DNA from: Solirubrobacter phytolaccae
GTDB lineage: Bacteria; Actinomycetota; Thermoleophilia; Solirubrobacterales; Solirubrobacteraceae
Direction of reading: 5' to 3'
DNA length: 64,000 nt
Assembly: GCF_027587195.1 (NCBI RefSeq)
Contig: NZ_JAPDDP010000025.1
Span: 21,214-85,213, forward strand
A program made the translations under genes and the position numbers. Below the pieces are notes generated by a model, which was not told the origin of the DNA, did not search any database, and saw only the letters and a program-made list of their open reading frames with translations. Numbering within the stretch: position 1 is the first letter of the stretch; each line of letters starts with the position of its first letter. Shown here piece by piece: positions 8,582 to 17,259 of the stretch.

Positions 8582-8956
8582 TCAGGCGAAGACGGGGCCG
8601 AGGTCGATGAAGATGCGGTAGTCGTCGATGCGCTCCGGCCCGCGCCGGAGGATCGACACCGCGGGGACGGTGATCTGGCTGTCGTCGAGCCGGGTGTAGG
8701 TCACCTCGGACTCCACGATCAGCGTGTCGCCGTCCTCCCAGACCTCGACGGTCTCGTGCTGCAGGGCCTTGATCATCTGGAAGAACCCGGAGAGGCCCTC
8801 GACGACGGCCGCCGGCCCGAAGATCGGGTCCTGGCTGCCGATCCGCATCCGCGCGTTCTCCGACAGCCTGGAGGCGAACCCCTCGGCGTTCTTGGCGTCG
8901 ATGTCGGCGAAGATGCCGCTGATGAACGTGTCCGTGTCGGACTTGAGGCTGGTCAC
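8582..8956 (-). CDS. NTF2/SnoaL-like protein
   Basis: A 124-residue protein with the cone-shaped NTF2-like pattern: an N-terminal helix (ISGIFADIDAKNAEGFASRL), followed by strands with EVWEDGDTLIVESEVTYTR and a final DYRIFIDLGPVF. Members of this fold act as small cyclases, isomerases or dehydratases in natural-product pathways; PhzA/B belongs to the same superfamily. The start is GTG 8956 with AGGAG about 8 nt upstream. It sits 26 nt before the FAD monooxygenase gene and may work on the same intermediate. It is not a second PhzA, because the PhzA/B signature (EHAVWSLRCFPDW) is absent. The exact reaction is unknown. Confidence 0.75.
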   Translation of the reverse strand: MTSLKSDTDTFISGIFADIDAKNAEGFASRLSENARMRIGSQDPIFGPAAVVEGLSGFFQMIKALQHETVEVWEDGDTLIVESEVTYTRLDDSQITVPAVSILRRGPERIDDYRIFIDLGPVFA

Positions 8957-8989
8957 GGTGTGCTCCTTGAGGTGAACTGCGTTTGACGG

Positions 8990-9796
8990 TTAAGCGGCGG
9001 CGGCCACGTCGGCGGCGATGCGGTAGTGCATCCACACGTGTGGCTCGCAGTAGTGGCCGCGATCGGCCTCGACGTCGAGCTCGACGGGCACGAGCCCGCC
9101 GGGCACCACGTAGCTGCCGCTCTGGGGGAACGACATGCCCGTCCACTGCTCCCACTGGGCGCGGGAGCCGGTGACGGTGGTCCAGGCCCGCGGGATCGCC
9201 ACGGGCTCGGCGCCGAGCTGGTGATGGACCCGGATCCACGGGTCCTGCGACTTGCCGTCGCCGCGGCGCCACTGCACGTACGCCGCCATGTCGCTCAGCG
9301 GGTAGCGCGCCTTGTGGGTCGGGCGGATCGGCGCGAACAGGTCAGGGAGGCCGCGCTCGGCGGCGATCCCCGCCATCGTCATCAGCACCTGCCGGCTGCG
9401 TCCCTGGCCCTGGTGCTCGACGTGGACGACGGCCTGCAGCGCGCCGAGGGTGGTGGGCGGCAGCCCGGACGCACGCGTCGAGCGGGCGCGCTCGGCGAGT
9501 GCCGTCGCGCTGTCGGGCAGCGTGGCGACGTTGCCGTCCCAGCGGAACGGGACGCTGTTGCCGTGCGCGATGACGGCGCCCGAGTCGGGGTCCAGGAGCG
9601 CGAACTGGTACTCCGGGAACTCCGCGTAGATGCGCGGCCACTCGCGCTCGAACGCGCTGTGCAGCACGAAGGCCGGGTAGGCCTCCGAGTCGGCGGCGAT
9701 CAGACCTTCGACGAGGTCGGGCCGCTCGGCCACCGTCACCACCCGGAAGGGAAGGTCACGGCGGCGCGACGTGAGGTTGGCTGTCTCTGGACTCAT
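8990..9796 (-). CDS. GNAT-fold acyltransferase-like protein
   Basis: About 268 residues with a GNAT-like core. The acyl-CoA-binding loop region is ALQAVVHVEHQGQGRSRQVLMTM (residues about 124-146), in which HQGQGRS corresponds to the R/Q-x-x-G-x-G/A signature. The N-terminal half and a C-terminal 70-residue extension are not typical of small acetyltransferases. ATG 9796 directly follows an in-frame GTG at 9799, so either may be used. Placed between the acyl-CoA carboxylase and tailoring genes, it may transfer or decarboxylate an acyl group made by the carboxylase, as some GNAT domains do in polyketide starter units. That link is speculative. Confidence 0.68.
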   Translation of the reverse strand: MSPETANLTSRRRDLPFRVVTVAERPDLVEGLIAADSEAYPAFVLHSAFEREWPRIYAEFPEYQFALLDPDSGAVIAHGNSVPFRWDGNVATLPDSATALAERARSTRASGLPPTTLGALQAVVHVEHQGQGRSRQVLMTMAGIAAERGLPDLFAPIRPTHKARYPLSDMAAYVQWRRGDGKSQDPWIRVHHQLGAEPVAIPRAWTTVTGSRAQWEQWTGMSFPQSGSYVVPGGLVPVELDVEADRGHYCEPHVWMHYRIAADVAAAA

Positions 9797-9844
9797 CACT
9801 TAACCAGAGACAACGTGAGTTTGAGGTAATACAAAGTTTCACCC

Positions 9845-11338
9845 TCAGGCGCGGTTGGTGTGAGCGCGCGGGTAGCCGGGCGCGATCGTCGCGAGCGCCC
9901 ACGCCAAGCGTGAGCGCGTCTCGCCCGGGCGGATCACCTCGTCGACCGCCCCGAGCCGGGCCGCGGCCTGCGCGCCGAGGTGCTCGGCGGCGTAGCTCTC
10001 GGCCAGCCGGCGCTGCTCGGCGGCGGGGTCCGCGGCGGCGGCCAGCGCGCGCCGGTGCACGACGCCGACGGCCTGCTCAGCGCCCATGATCCCGAGCTCG
10101 GCGCGACTCCACGCGAGGTACAGGTCGGCCCCGAGGTCCTTGGAGTTCATCGTGATGTACGCGCCGCCGAAGGCCTTGCGCAGCACGACGGTGAACCGCG
10201 GGACGGTGGAGGCCGCGAACGCGTGCAGCAGCTCCGCGCCGTGGCGGATCACGCCGCGCGACTCCTGCGCGGAGCCGGGCAGGAACCCGGGCGTGTCCAC
10301 AAGGACGACGAGCGGGATCCCGAACGCGTTGCAGGTGCGCACGAAGCGCGCGCCCTTCTGGGACGCGTCGGCGTCGATCACCCCGCCCAGGTGCTTGGGC
10401 TGGTTGGCGACGATGCCCACGGGACAGCCCTCGATCCGGGCGAAGGTGGTGACGAGGTTGGGCGCCCAGTCGACCGAGGACTCCAGCCGCGAGCCGGCGT
10501 CCACGATGCCGTCGATCGCCGCGCGCACGTCATAGGCGCGCCGGCTGTCGAGGGGGACGACGCCGCCGGGGTCCGGCCCACTGGGCTCGGCAGGCAGCGC
10601 GGTCGGGGGCGACTCCCACGCGTTCGCGGGTAAGTAGCTCAGCAGCTGGCGGACGAGGAAGATCGCGTCGATGTCGGTCGCGACGGTGAAGTGGCACACC
10701 CCGTTGCGCCCGTGCACCTTCGGCCCGCCGAGCTCCGCGGCGGTGACCTGCTCACCGGTCACCTCGCGCACGACCGCCGGGCCGGTGAGGAACATGCTCG
10801 CCGCCTCGGTCATCACCACGAAGTCGGTCAGCGCGGGCGAGTACGACCCGCCGCCGGCGGAGGTGCCGGTGATCACGGAGATCTGCGGCACCTGACCCGA
10901 CAGCGCGACGTGCTCGGAGAAGATCCGCGCGTAGCCGTTGAGCGCCTCGAGCCCCTCCTGCATGCGCGCGCCGCCGGACTCCACGAAGCCGATCACCGGC
11001 ACGCGGGTGCGGCGCGCGAGCTGCTGCACGCGCACGATCGTGTCGGCATGCTGGGCGCCGAGCGAGCCGCCGGCGTAGGCGGAGTCCTGCGCGAAGCCGA
11101 ACACCGGGCGTCCTGCGATCCGCAGCGCGCCGCCGAGGACGCCGTCGCCCTCGCGCGCCTTCTCGCCCATCCGGATCGAGGTCACGCGCGAGCGGATCAG
11201 CTGGAGCGAGTTCTCGTCGCCCAGCAGGCGCAGGCGCTGCAGTGGCCGCAGCGCCTTCAGGTCGTCGCGGGGGATGTCGTCGGCGTCGGCGACGTGACCG
11301 TCGGCGATGGCGCTGAGGTCAGGGTGTGAGTCTTTCAC
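9845..11338 (-). CDS. Acyl-CoA carboxylase carboxyltransferase (beta) subunit
   Basis: A 497-residue biotin-dependent carboxyltransferase carrying both halves of the active site: the N-terminal crotonase-like domain (FVESGGARMQEG, SVITGTSAGGGSYSPAL) and the C-terminal domain (LVDTPGFLPG, KAFGGAYITMNS). Such subunits carboxylate acetyl- or propionyl-CoA to malonyl- or methylmalonyl-CoA together with a biotinylated alpha subunit. No alpha subunit is in the window, so it would borrow one from primary metabolism. The start is GTG 11338, four bases after the stop of the flavoprotein gene, implying coupling. Its presence in a phenazine operon suggests an acyl extender for a tailoring step, which is inference. 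Confidence 0.85.
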   Translation of the reverse strand: MKDSHPDLSAIADGHVADADDIPRDDLKALRPLQRLRLLGDENSLQLIRSRVTSIRMGEKAREGDGVLGGALRIAGRPVFGFAQDSAYAGGSLGAQHADTIVRVQQLARRTRVPVIGFVESGGARMQEGLEALNGYARIFSEHVALSGQVPQISVITGTSAGGGSYSPALTDFVVMTEAASMFLTGPAVVREVTGEQVTAAELGGPKVHGRNGVCHFTVATDIDAIFLVRQLLSYLPANAWESPPTALPAEPSGPDPGGVVPLDSRRAYDVRAAIDGIVDAGSRLESSVDWAPNLVTTFARIEGCPVGIVANQPKHLGGVIDADASQKGARFVRTCNAFGIPLVVLVDTPGFLPGSAQESRGVIRHGAELLHAFAASTVPRFTVVLRKAFGGAYITMNSKDLGADLYLAWSRAELGIMGAEQAVGVVHRRALAAAADPAAEQRRLAESYAAEHLGAQAAARLGAVDEVIRPGETRSRLAWALATIAPGYPRAHTNRA

Positions 11339-11342
11339 TGTG

Positions 11343-11921
11343 TCATCCGGTCATGGCGGTGGGTGTGTCGTCGACGGAGGTCAACGCGGGCGCCACCGCC
11401 AGGCGGGCGGCGACGCTCACCGCGCGCTGCGCCTGGTAGCGGGCGGCGTCCAGCGCGAGCGGCCCGGGCTGTTGGCCCAGGCCGACGATGTGCGAGGCGC
11501 CGTGGGGGTTGCTCGACTGCAGGTGCACGGGCACCGGGATCGGCGCCGTGAAGCCGGGCGGGACGATGATCCCGCCCCAGTGGCTGAAGATCGTGGAGAA
11601 GTTGACCAGGGTCGTCTCCTGGCCGCCGTGCGTGCTGGCGCTGGCGACGAACGCGCCGTACACCTTCTCGGCGAGCTTGCCGGCGAGCCAGAGCTTGCCG
11701 GTGCCGTCGATGAAGCGGTTCAGCTCAGCCGCGATCGTGCCGTAGTGGCTGGGCGTGCCGAACAGGACGACGTCGGCCCACTCGAGGTCGGCGTTGGTGG
11801 CGTCGGCGACCGGCAGCAGCCGCACCTCGGCCCCGGCGTCGGTGGCACCCGCGGCGGCGGCTTCGGCGAGCGCCTGCACGTTGCCGGTCACGCTGTAGTA
11901 GATCACTGTCACTCGGGTCAT
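11343..11921 (-). CDS. WrbA-like NAD(P)H:quinone oxidoreductase (flavodoxin fold)
   Basis: A 192-residue flavodoxin-fold protein, first gene of the leftward operon. VIYYSVTGNVQALAEAA is the FMN phosphate loop, FGTPSHYGTIAAELNRFID the second FMN loop, and ASTHGGQETTL the typical WrbA segment. WrbA enzymes perform two-electron reduction of quinones. Next to a phenazine pathway, a plausible role is reducing a phenazine intermediate or limiting redox-cycling damage; this is inferred. ATG 11921 is chosen, although the frame stays open to 12011, because the flavodoxin fold begins immediately and the longer version would run into the divergent promoter region. No strong ribosome-binding site is seen. 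Confidence 0.82.
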   Translation of the reverse strand: MTRVTVIYYSVTGNVQALAEAAAAGATDAGAEVRLLPVADATNADLEWADVVLFGTPSHYGTIAAELNRFIDGTGKLWLAGKLAEKVYGAFVASASTHGGQETTLVNFSTIFSHWGGIIVPPGFTAPIPVPVHLQSSNPHGASHIVGLGQQPGPLALDAARYQAQRAVSVAARLAVAPALTSVDDTPTAMTG

Positions 11922-11951
11922 CACCGAGCAGGAGACACCCGCCGCCAGCGC

Positions 11952-11974
11952 TGATACGAAACATCTCGGTATCA
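11952..11974. promoter_or_regulatory. Inverted repeat, candidate operator in the divergent phenazine promoter region
   Basis: TGATAC at 11952-11957 and its exact complement GTATCA at 11969-11974 are separated by 11 nt. The site lies in the 110-nt gap between the divergently transcribed WrbA-like and phzB genes. A spaced palindrome of this size suits a dimeric repressor of the TetR or MarR kind, which could control both operons at once. No such regulator gene is in the window, so the binding protein is unknown. Confidence 0.5.
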
Positions 11975-12031
11975 CCGTCGCGCCGCCACGTCTCACCTGA
12001 GTTGCGTTCACTCAAAAGAAAGCTCAGGGCA

Positions 12032-12508
12032 ATGGCCGTTGACACAGTGAAGTCCGCGGACGCGGTTCGCGATCACAACCGCGCGCTCGTCGCGCAGTAC
12101 ATGAACACCCGTGGCCAGGCGCGTCTGGAGCGCCATCTTCTGTTCACGGAAGACGGCGTCGGCGGGCTGTGGACGACCGAGAGCGGTGAGCCGATCGTCA
12201 TCCGCGGGCGCGACCGCCTGGGCGAGCACGCCGTGTGGTCACTGCGCTGCTTCCCCGACTGGGTGTGGACCAACGTCGAGATCTTCGACACGCAGGACCC
12301 GGAGCGCTTCTGGGTGGAGTGTGACGGTGAAGGGCGGATCGTCTACCCCGGCTATCCCGAGGGTCACTACCGCAACCACTTCCTGCACGCGTTCGAGTTC
12401 GAGGGCGGGTTGATCAAGCGCCAGCGCGAGTTCATGAACCCGTGCCAGCAGTTCCGGGCGCTGGGACTCACCGTCCCCACCGTCCGCCGCGAGGGCATTC
12501 CCACCTAG
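12032..12508 (+). CDS. phzB: PhzB/PhzA-type phenazine biosynthesis protein
   Basis: A 158-residue NTF2-fold protein very close in pattern to Pseudomonas PhzB: HNRALVAQYMNTRGQARLERH, GLWTTESGEPIVIRG, EHAVWSLRCFPDW, FWVECDGEG, YPGYPEGHYRNHFLH and the ending VPTVRREGIPT. PhzA/B catalyses condensation of two molecules of the PhzF product (6-amino-5-oxocyclohex-2-ene-1-carboxylate) into the tricyclic skeleton. Only one copy is present, as in other non-pseudomonad clusters. ATG 12032 is preferred to an upstream in-frame start at 12002 because CAGGG lies just before it and homology begins here. It is the first gene of the rightward core operon. Confidence 0.95.
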   Translation: MAVDTVKSADAVRDHNRALVAQYMNTRGQARLERHLLFTEDGVGGLWTTESGEPIVIRGRDRLGEHAVWSLRCFPDWVWTNVEIFDTQDPERFWVECDGEGRIVYPGYPEGHYRNHFLHAFEFEGGLIKRQREFMNPCQQFRALGLTVPTVRREGIPT

Positions 12509-12523
12509 GCACGGAGAGCAGCA

Positions 12524-13714
12524 GTGAGAACCCAAGCCGCAGACCTCATCGTCGACATCGAACGCTGCGAGGCGCTTCAGCAGCCCCTATGGGAGGACCA
12601 CGGGCACGTCCGCCGGGTGCGGGCGATCCTCGCCGCCCGTCCCCCGCTGGTCGTCGCCGAGCAGGTGGACGCGCTGCGCGAGCTGCTGGCGCAGGTCGCC
12701 GCGGGCGAGGCGCTGGTCGTGCAGGCCGGTGACTGCTCGGAGGACCCGGCGGACAACACCGCCGCGATCGTGGCCCGCAAGGCCGCCGTCCTCGACCTGC
12801 TCGCCGGCACGCTCAAGCTCGCCACGCAGCAGCCCGTCGTGCGGGTGGGGCGGATCGCCGGCCAGTTCGCCAAGCCGCGCTCGAAGCCGTATGAGCAGGT
12901 GGGCGCGGTCGAGCTGCCCGCGTACCGCGGGCACATGGTCAACGACCCGGACCCGGAGCTGGGCCGGCAGGCCGACCCGCTGCGGATCCTGGCCGGCTAC
13001 ATGGCCGCCGGCGGGATGATGGAGCATCTCGGCTGGCGCGGCGCGGGCCGCCCGGGCCCGCGCATCGAGGCCCCGGTCTGGACCAGCCACGAGGCGCTGC
13101 TGCTCGACTACGAGCTGCCGATGATCCGGACGCTCGCCGACGGGCGCCGCTGGCTCTCCTCTACGCACTGGCCGTGGGTCGGCGACCGCACCCGCCAGCT
13201 CGACGGCGCCCACGTGGCGCTGCTGGCCGCGATCAGCAACCCGGTGGCGTGCAAGGTCGGCCCGAGCCTGGCCGCGGACGAGCTCGTCCGCCTGTGCGAG
13301 CGGCTCGATCCCCACCGCACGCCCGGCCGGCTGACGCTGATCGCGCGGATGGGCGCGGGCACGGTGCTCGAGCGGCTGCCTTCGCTGCTGGCGGCGGTGC
13401 GCCGCGCCGGGCACCCGGTGGTCTGGCTGTGCGACCCGATGCACGGGAACACGATCGCGACGCCGTCGGGCTTCAAGACCCGGCTGGTCGGCACGATCGC
13501 CCAGGAGGTCCGCGAGTTCCGGCAGGCCGTGGACGCGGCGGGCGCGGTCGCGGGCGGCCTGCATCTGGAGACCACGCCCGACGACGTCACCGAATGCGCC
13601 GACGACGCGTCCGCGCTCGGCTCGGTCGGCGAGCGCTACACGACGTTGTGCGACCCGCGGCTCACGCCGTGGCAGGCGGTCGCCGCGGTGTTGGCCTGGA
13701 CGGCGGGCGCATGA
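12524..13714 (+). CDS. phzC: Type II DAHP synthase (PhzC)
   Basis: A 396-residue class II 3-deoxy-D-arabino-heptulosonate-7-phosphate synthase, which condenses phosphoenolpyruvate and erythrose-4-phosphate to feed the shikimate pathway. Recognisable blocks are [64 protein letters not shown] and [10 protein letters not shown]. It is shorter than the housekeeping enzyme of mycobacteria (about 460 residues), consistent with pathway-specific PhzC forms that escape aromatic amino acid feedback. The start is GTG 12524 with GGAGAG upstream, 15 nt after phzB. It overlaps phzD by ATGA. Confidence 0.95.
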   Translation: MRTQAADLIVDIERCEALQQPLWEDHGHVRRVRAILAARPPLVVAEQVDALRELLAQVAAGEALVVQAGDCSEDPADNTAAIVARKAAVLDLLAGTLKLATQQPVVRVGRIAGQFAKPRSKPYEQVGAVELPAYRGHMVNDPDPELGRQADPLRILAGYMAAGGMMEHLGWRGAGRPGPRIEAPVWTSHEALLLDYELPMIRTLADGRRWLSSTHWPWVGDRTRQLDGAHVALLAAISNPVACKVGPSLAADELVRLCERLDPHRTPGRLTLIARMGAGTVLERLPSLLAAVRRAGHPVVWLCDPMHGNTIATPSGFKTRLVGTIAQEVREFRQAVDAAGAVAGGLHLETTPDDVTECADDASALGSVGERYTTLCDPRLTPWQAVAAVLAWTAGA

Positions 13715-14334
13715 GTGGCCTGCCGACGATCGCGCCGTACGCGCTCCCCACCCGCGAGCGCCTGCCGGAGAACCACGCCCGCTGGACGGTCGCGCCCGAG
13801 CGCGCGGTCCTGCTCGTCCACGACATGCAGGACTACTTCGTCCGCGCGCTGCCCGATCCGCTGCGCACGAGCGTCGTGGCCAACGCGGCGCGGCTGCGCG
13901 AGGGCTGCGCCGCGCGGGGCGTCAAGGTCGCGTACACCGCGCAGCCCGGCCGGATGAGCACGGGCCAGCGCGGGCTGCTGATGGACTTCTGGGGCGCGGG
14001 CATGCGGACCGACGCCGCCGACCGCGAGGTCGTCGGTCCGCTCGCCCCCGCCCCCGGTGACTGGCGGCTGGTCAAGTGGCGCTACAGCGCGTTCTTCCGG
14101 TCCGACCTCGGAGCGCGCATGCGCGCGTGCGGCCGCGACCAGCTGATCCTGTGTGGCGTCTACGCCCACGTCGGGCTGCTGGCCACGGCGCTGGAGGCGT
14201 TCGCCAACGACATCCAGGTGTTCCTGGTCGCCGACGCGGTCGGGGACTTCTCCGAGGCCGATCAGCAGCTCGCGCTCGACTACGTCGCCCGCCGCTGCGG
14301 CATGGTCCTCACCTGCGACGAGGTGCTCGGATGA
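13711..14334 (+). CDS. phzD: Isochorismatase-family hydrolase PhzD
   Basis: A 207-residue cysteine-hydrolase-fold enzyme that hydrolyses the vinyl ether of 2-amino-2-deoxyisochorismate to trans-2,3-dihydro-3-hydroxyanthranilate and pyruvate. [15 protein letters not shown] contains the catalytic Asp, and [13 protein letters not shown] contains the catalytic Lys. [19 protein letters not shown] has the PhzD/isochorismatase-type segment in which the family Cys is replaced. Length matches PhzD (about 207). ATG 13711 overlaps the phzC stop and the gene ends inside the phzE start, so the three are translationally coupled. Confidence 0.95.
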   Translation: MSGLPTIAPYALPTRERLPENHARWTVAPERAVLLVHDMQDYFVRALPDPLRTSVVANAARLREGCAARGVKVAYTAQPGRMSTGQRGLLMDFWGAGMRTDAADREVVGPLAPAPGDWRLVKWRYSAFFRSDLGARMRACGRDQLILCGVYAHVGLLATALEAFANDIQVFLVADAVGDFSEADQQLALDYVARRCGMVLTCDEVLG

Positions 14335-16169
14335 GCGATCTGCTCGACCGGATCCTGGCGTTGGAGGAGGGTGCGTTCGCCGTGCTGCACCGCCCGCACA
14401 GCGGCTGCGCGGACACCGTCGACGTGCTCGCGGGCGACGCCGTCGAGCTGGCGTCGCTCGCCGACATCCCGCTCGCCGAGGACGTCCTCGGCCCCGGCCA
14501 CGACGTGCTCGTGGTCGTCCCCTACCGCCAGATCTCCGAGCGCGGCTTCACCGCCCGCGACGACGGCGCGCCGCTGATCGCCATGGCCGTCGCCGACCAG
14601 CAGCAGCTCCCGCTCGGCGACGTCCTCACCCGCATCCCGGACGTGTCGACCGCGCTGCAGGGCGGCGCCTTCGACTGCGACGACGCCCGCTACGCCGCCA
14701 CCGTGCGGCGCATCATCGCCGAGGAGATCGGCACCGGCGAGGGCGCGAACTTCGTGATCAAGCGCTCGTTCGTGGCCGACATCGGCGACTACTCGCCGCT
14801 CGGCGCCCTCGCGCTCTTCCGCCGGCTGCTGCTGCGCGAGCAGGGCGCGTACTGGACGTTCGTGATCCACACGGGTGAGCGGACCCTGGTCGGCGCCACG
14901 CCCGAGCGCCACATCACGCTCAACGGCGGGACCGCGGTGATGAACCCGATCAGCGGCACCTACCGCTACCCGGGCACCGGGCCGACGCTCGAGGGCGTCA
15001 GCGAGTTCCTCAGCGACACCAAGGAGGCCGACGAGCTGTACATGGTCGTCGACGAGGAGCTGAAGATGATGGCCCGCATCTGCGACTCCGGCGGCCGCGT
15101 GGTCGGCCCGTTCCTGCGGGAGATGGCGAGCCTCGCGCACACGGAGTACTTCATCGAGGGCGAGACCTCGATCGACGTGCGCGAGACCCTGCGCGAGACG
15201 ATGTTCGCGCCGACCGTGACCGGCAGCCCGCTCGAGAGCGCGACGCGGGTCATCCACCGGCACGAGCCCGACGGGCGCGGCTACTACAGCGGCGTCGCGG
15301 CGCTGATCGGCCGGGACGCGGCGGGCGCGCGCACGCTGGACTCGGCGATCATGATCCGCACCGCAGACATCGACCCGGCCGGGCGGATGCGGCTGAGCGT
15401 CGGCGCGACGCTCGTGCGCCACTCCGACCCGGAGGCCGAGGTCGAGGAGACGCGCGCGAAGGCCGCGGGCATGCTGCGCACGTTCGAGCCGGTGAAGTTC
15501 TCCGAGCATCCGGACGTGCAGTCGGCGCTGCGGCGGCGCAACACGGGGATCGCGGGGTTCTGGCTCAACGGCGGGCGCGCGGCTTCGCGGGCGGTGCCGT
15601 CGCTGGCCACGCGCACGGCGCTCGTGATCGACGCCGAGGACACGTTCACCGCGATGCTCGACCACCAGCTGCGCTCGCTCGGCTTGACGGTCACGGTCCG
15701 GCGCTTCGACGAGCCGTACGCGCTCGACGGGCACGACCTCGTCGTGATGGGGCCCGGGCCGGGCGACCCGCGCGCGCTGCGTGATCCCAAGATCGCCCAC
15801 CTGCACAAGGCGGTGGGCGTGCTGCTGGCCTCGCGCCGGCCGTTCCTGGCCGTCTGCCTCAGCCATCAGGTGCTGTCGCTGCGCCTCGGGCTGCCGCTCC
15901 TCCGGCGCGACGTGCCCAACCAGGGCGTGGCGCGGGAGATCGACCTGTTCGGCGAGCCGCGGCGAGTCGGCTTCTACAACACGTTCTGCGCGCGGAGCGA
16001 CGCGCCGTGGGTGGGCGACGTCGAGGTCGCGCGCGACCCGGCGACCGGCGAGGTGCACGCGCTGCGCGGGCCGACGTTCGCGTCGATGCAGTTCCACCCT
16101 GAGTCGCTGCTCACGGTCGACGGGCCGAAGATCGTCGGCGCGTTGCTCGAGGGGGTGCTCGGGCGATGA
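14331..16169 (+). CDS. phzE: 2-amino-2-deoxyisochorismate synthase PhzE
   Basis: A 612-residue fused anthranilate-synthase-like enzyme converting chorismate and glutamine to 2-amino-2-deoxyisochorismate. Residues 1 to about 410 form the chorismate-binding part ([68 protein letters not shown]). From about residue 425 comes a class I glutamine amidotransferase domain, with [10 protein letters not shown], the nucleophile in [20 protein letters not shown] (near residue 508) and the His-Glu pair in MQFHPESLL. The two-domain order and length match PhzE. It is coupled on both sides by ATGA overlaps. Confidence 0.95.
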   Translation: MSDLLDRILALEEGAFAVLHRPHSGCADTVDVLAGDAVELASLADIPLAEDVLGPGHDVLVVVPYRQISERGFTARDDGAPLIAMAVADQQQLPLGDVLTRIPDVSTALQGGAFDCDDARYAATVRRIIAEEIGTGEGANFVIKRSFVADIGDYSPLGALALFRRLLLREQGAYWTFVIHTGERTLVGATPERHITLNGGTAVMNPISGTYRYPGTGPTLEGVSEFLSDTKEADELYMVVDEELKMMARICDSGGRVVGPFLREMASLAHTEYFIEGETSIDVRETLRETMFAPTVTGSPLESATRVIHRHEPDGRGYYSGVAALIGRDAAGARTLDSAIMIRTADIDPAGRMRLSVGATLVRHSDPEAEVEETRAKAAGMLRTFEPVKFSEHPDVQSALRRRNTGIAGFWLNGGRAASRAVPSLATRTALVIDAEDTFTAMLDHQLRSLGLTVTVRRFDEPYALDGHDLVVMGPGPGDPRALRDPKIAHLHKAVGVLLASRRPFLAVCLSHQVLSLRLGLPLLRRDVPNQGVAREIDLFGEPRRVGFYNTFCARSDAPWVGDVEVARDPATGEVHALRGPTFASMQFHPESLLTVDGPKIVGALLEGVLGR

Positions 16170-16423
16170 TCGTCGACATCGCGTTCTGGGACGTCGACGA
16201 CGTGGACGCGCTGCACGCGGCGACCGCGGTCGAGGAATGGCGCGGGATCGACGGGCTGCGGCTGAAGCTGTGGATCGTGGACCGCGAACGCGGACGCTGG
16301 GGCGCGATCATGCTCTGGGACGGGGAGCGGCCGGCGTCGTTGCCGCCCAACCGCGCCGCGGAGCTGATCGGCCGTCCCGCCGATCACCGGCTGACGTTCG
16401 ACGTCGCCGAGGTCGCGCCATGA
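16166..16423 (+). CDS. Small YdhR/ABM-like protein inserted between phzE and phzF
   Basis: An 85-residue protein overlapping phzE and phzF by ATGA at both ends, so it is a real member of the core operon. The sequence has VDIAFWDVDDVDALHAA, then GLRLKLWIVDRERGRWGAIMLW and a closing DHRLTFDVAEVAP. The alternation of strands with a central W-G-A-x-x-x-W segment recalls small dimeric alpha/beta-barrel proteins such as YdhR-type putative monooxygenases. I know of no such gene in the canonical phzA-G set. It might oxidise or aromatise a phenazine intermediate, or help the unstable PhzF product; no function can be assigned from sequence. Confidence 0.7.
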   Translation: MIVDIAFWDVDDVDALHAATAVEEWRGIDGLRLKLWIVDRERGRWGAIMLWDGERPASLPPNRAAELIGRPADHRLTFDVAEVAP

Positions 16424-17259
16424 CCCGCGCCTACACCGTGGTGGACGCGTTCGCCCGCCGGCCGCTCGAGGGCAACCCGGTGGCCGTGTTCGTCGCGGCC
16501 GACGGGCTGAGCGGCGAGCTGATGCAGCGGATCGCGCGTGAGCTGAACCTGTCCGAGACGACGTTCGTGCTCGCCGCCGAGGGCGACGGAGACTTCCGCG
16601 TGCGGATCTTCACCCCGGTCAACGAGCTGCCGTTCGCCGGGCACCCGACGCTGGGCACGGTCGTCGCGCTGCAGGCGATCCACGGCTTCGATCGTGTGCG
16701 GTTGGAGACCGCGATGGGGCTCATCGCCTGCACGATCGACGGCGACCGTGTCGAGATGCGCCAGCCGCTCCCGACGTGGCGGGCGTTCGACGAGCCCGAC
16801 GCGTTGCTCGCGGCGCTGGGCGTCGCGGCGTCCGTGACCCCGGTGGAGATCTACCGCAACGGTCCGCGCCACGTCTTCGTCGGCGTGGAGAGCGTGGACG
16901 CGCTGTCGGCGCTGCACCCGGATCACCGCGCGCTGTCGCGGTTCGAGGACGTGGCCGTGAACTGCTTCGCCGGTGCGGGCCAGGCGTGGCGCGCCCGGAT
17001 GTTCTCGCCCGCATACGGCGTCGTCGAGGACGCCGCCACCGGCTCGGCCGCCGGCCCGCTCGCCGTCCACCTCGCCCGCCACGGCCTCGCGTCCTGGGGT
17101 GCCGATCACGAGATCGTCCAGGGCGTGGAGATCGGCCGCCGTTCCGTCATGCACGCGCGGGCCGAAGGTGCGGGCGACCGCGTGCTCGATGTCGCCGTCG
17201 GCGGCCACGCCGTCGTGGCCGGGCGCGGCGAGCTCTACCTCCAGGAGATCGCACGATGA
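16420..17259 (+). CDS. phzF: Phenazine biosynthesis isomerase PhzF
   Basis: A 279-residue diaminopimelate-epimerase-fold enzyme that isomerises trans-2,3-dihydro-3-hydroxyanthranilate. The N-terminal half has TVVDAFARRPLEGNPVAVF and ARELNLSETTFVL, which includes the catalytic Glu of the family. RIFTPVNELPFAGHPTLGTV is the hallmark signature, and the C-terminal half repeats it in FSPAYGVVEDAATGSAAGPL. Length fits PhzF (about 278). It sits in the expected order before phzG, separated from phzE only by the small extra gene, and overlaps both neighbours by four bases. Confidence 0.95.
   Translation: MTRAYTVVDAFARRPLEGNPVAVFVAADGLSGELMQRIARELNLSETTFVLAAEGDGDFRVRIFTPVNELPFAGHPTLGTVVALQAIHGFDRVRLETAMGLIACTIDGDRVEMRQPLPTWRAFDEPDALLAALGVAASVTPVEIYRNGPRHVFVGVESVDALSALHPDHRALSRFEDVAVNCFAGAGQAWRARMFSPAYGVVEDAATGSAAGPLAVHLARHGLASWGADHEIVQGVEIGRRSVMHARAEGAGDRVLDVAVGGHAVVAGRGELYLQEIAR

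Noticed and set aside
8582..8956. A second PhzA/PhzB copy
   Set aside because: It shares only the NTF2-like fold; the PhzA/B signatures present at 12032-12508 are absent.
11343..12011. Start of the WrbA-like gene at 12011
   Set aside because: The added 30 residues have no flavodoxin similarity and would place the start inside the divergent phzB promoter.
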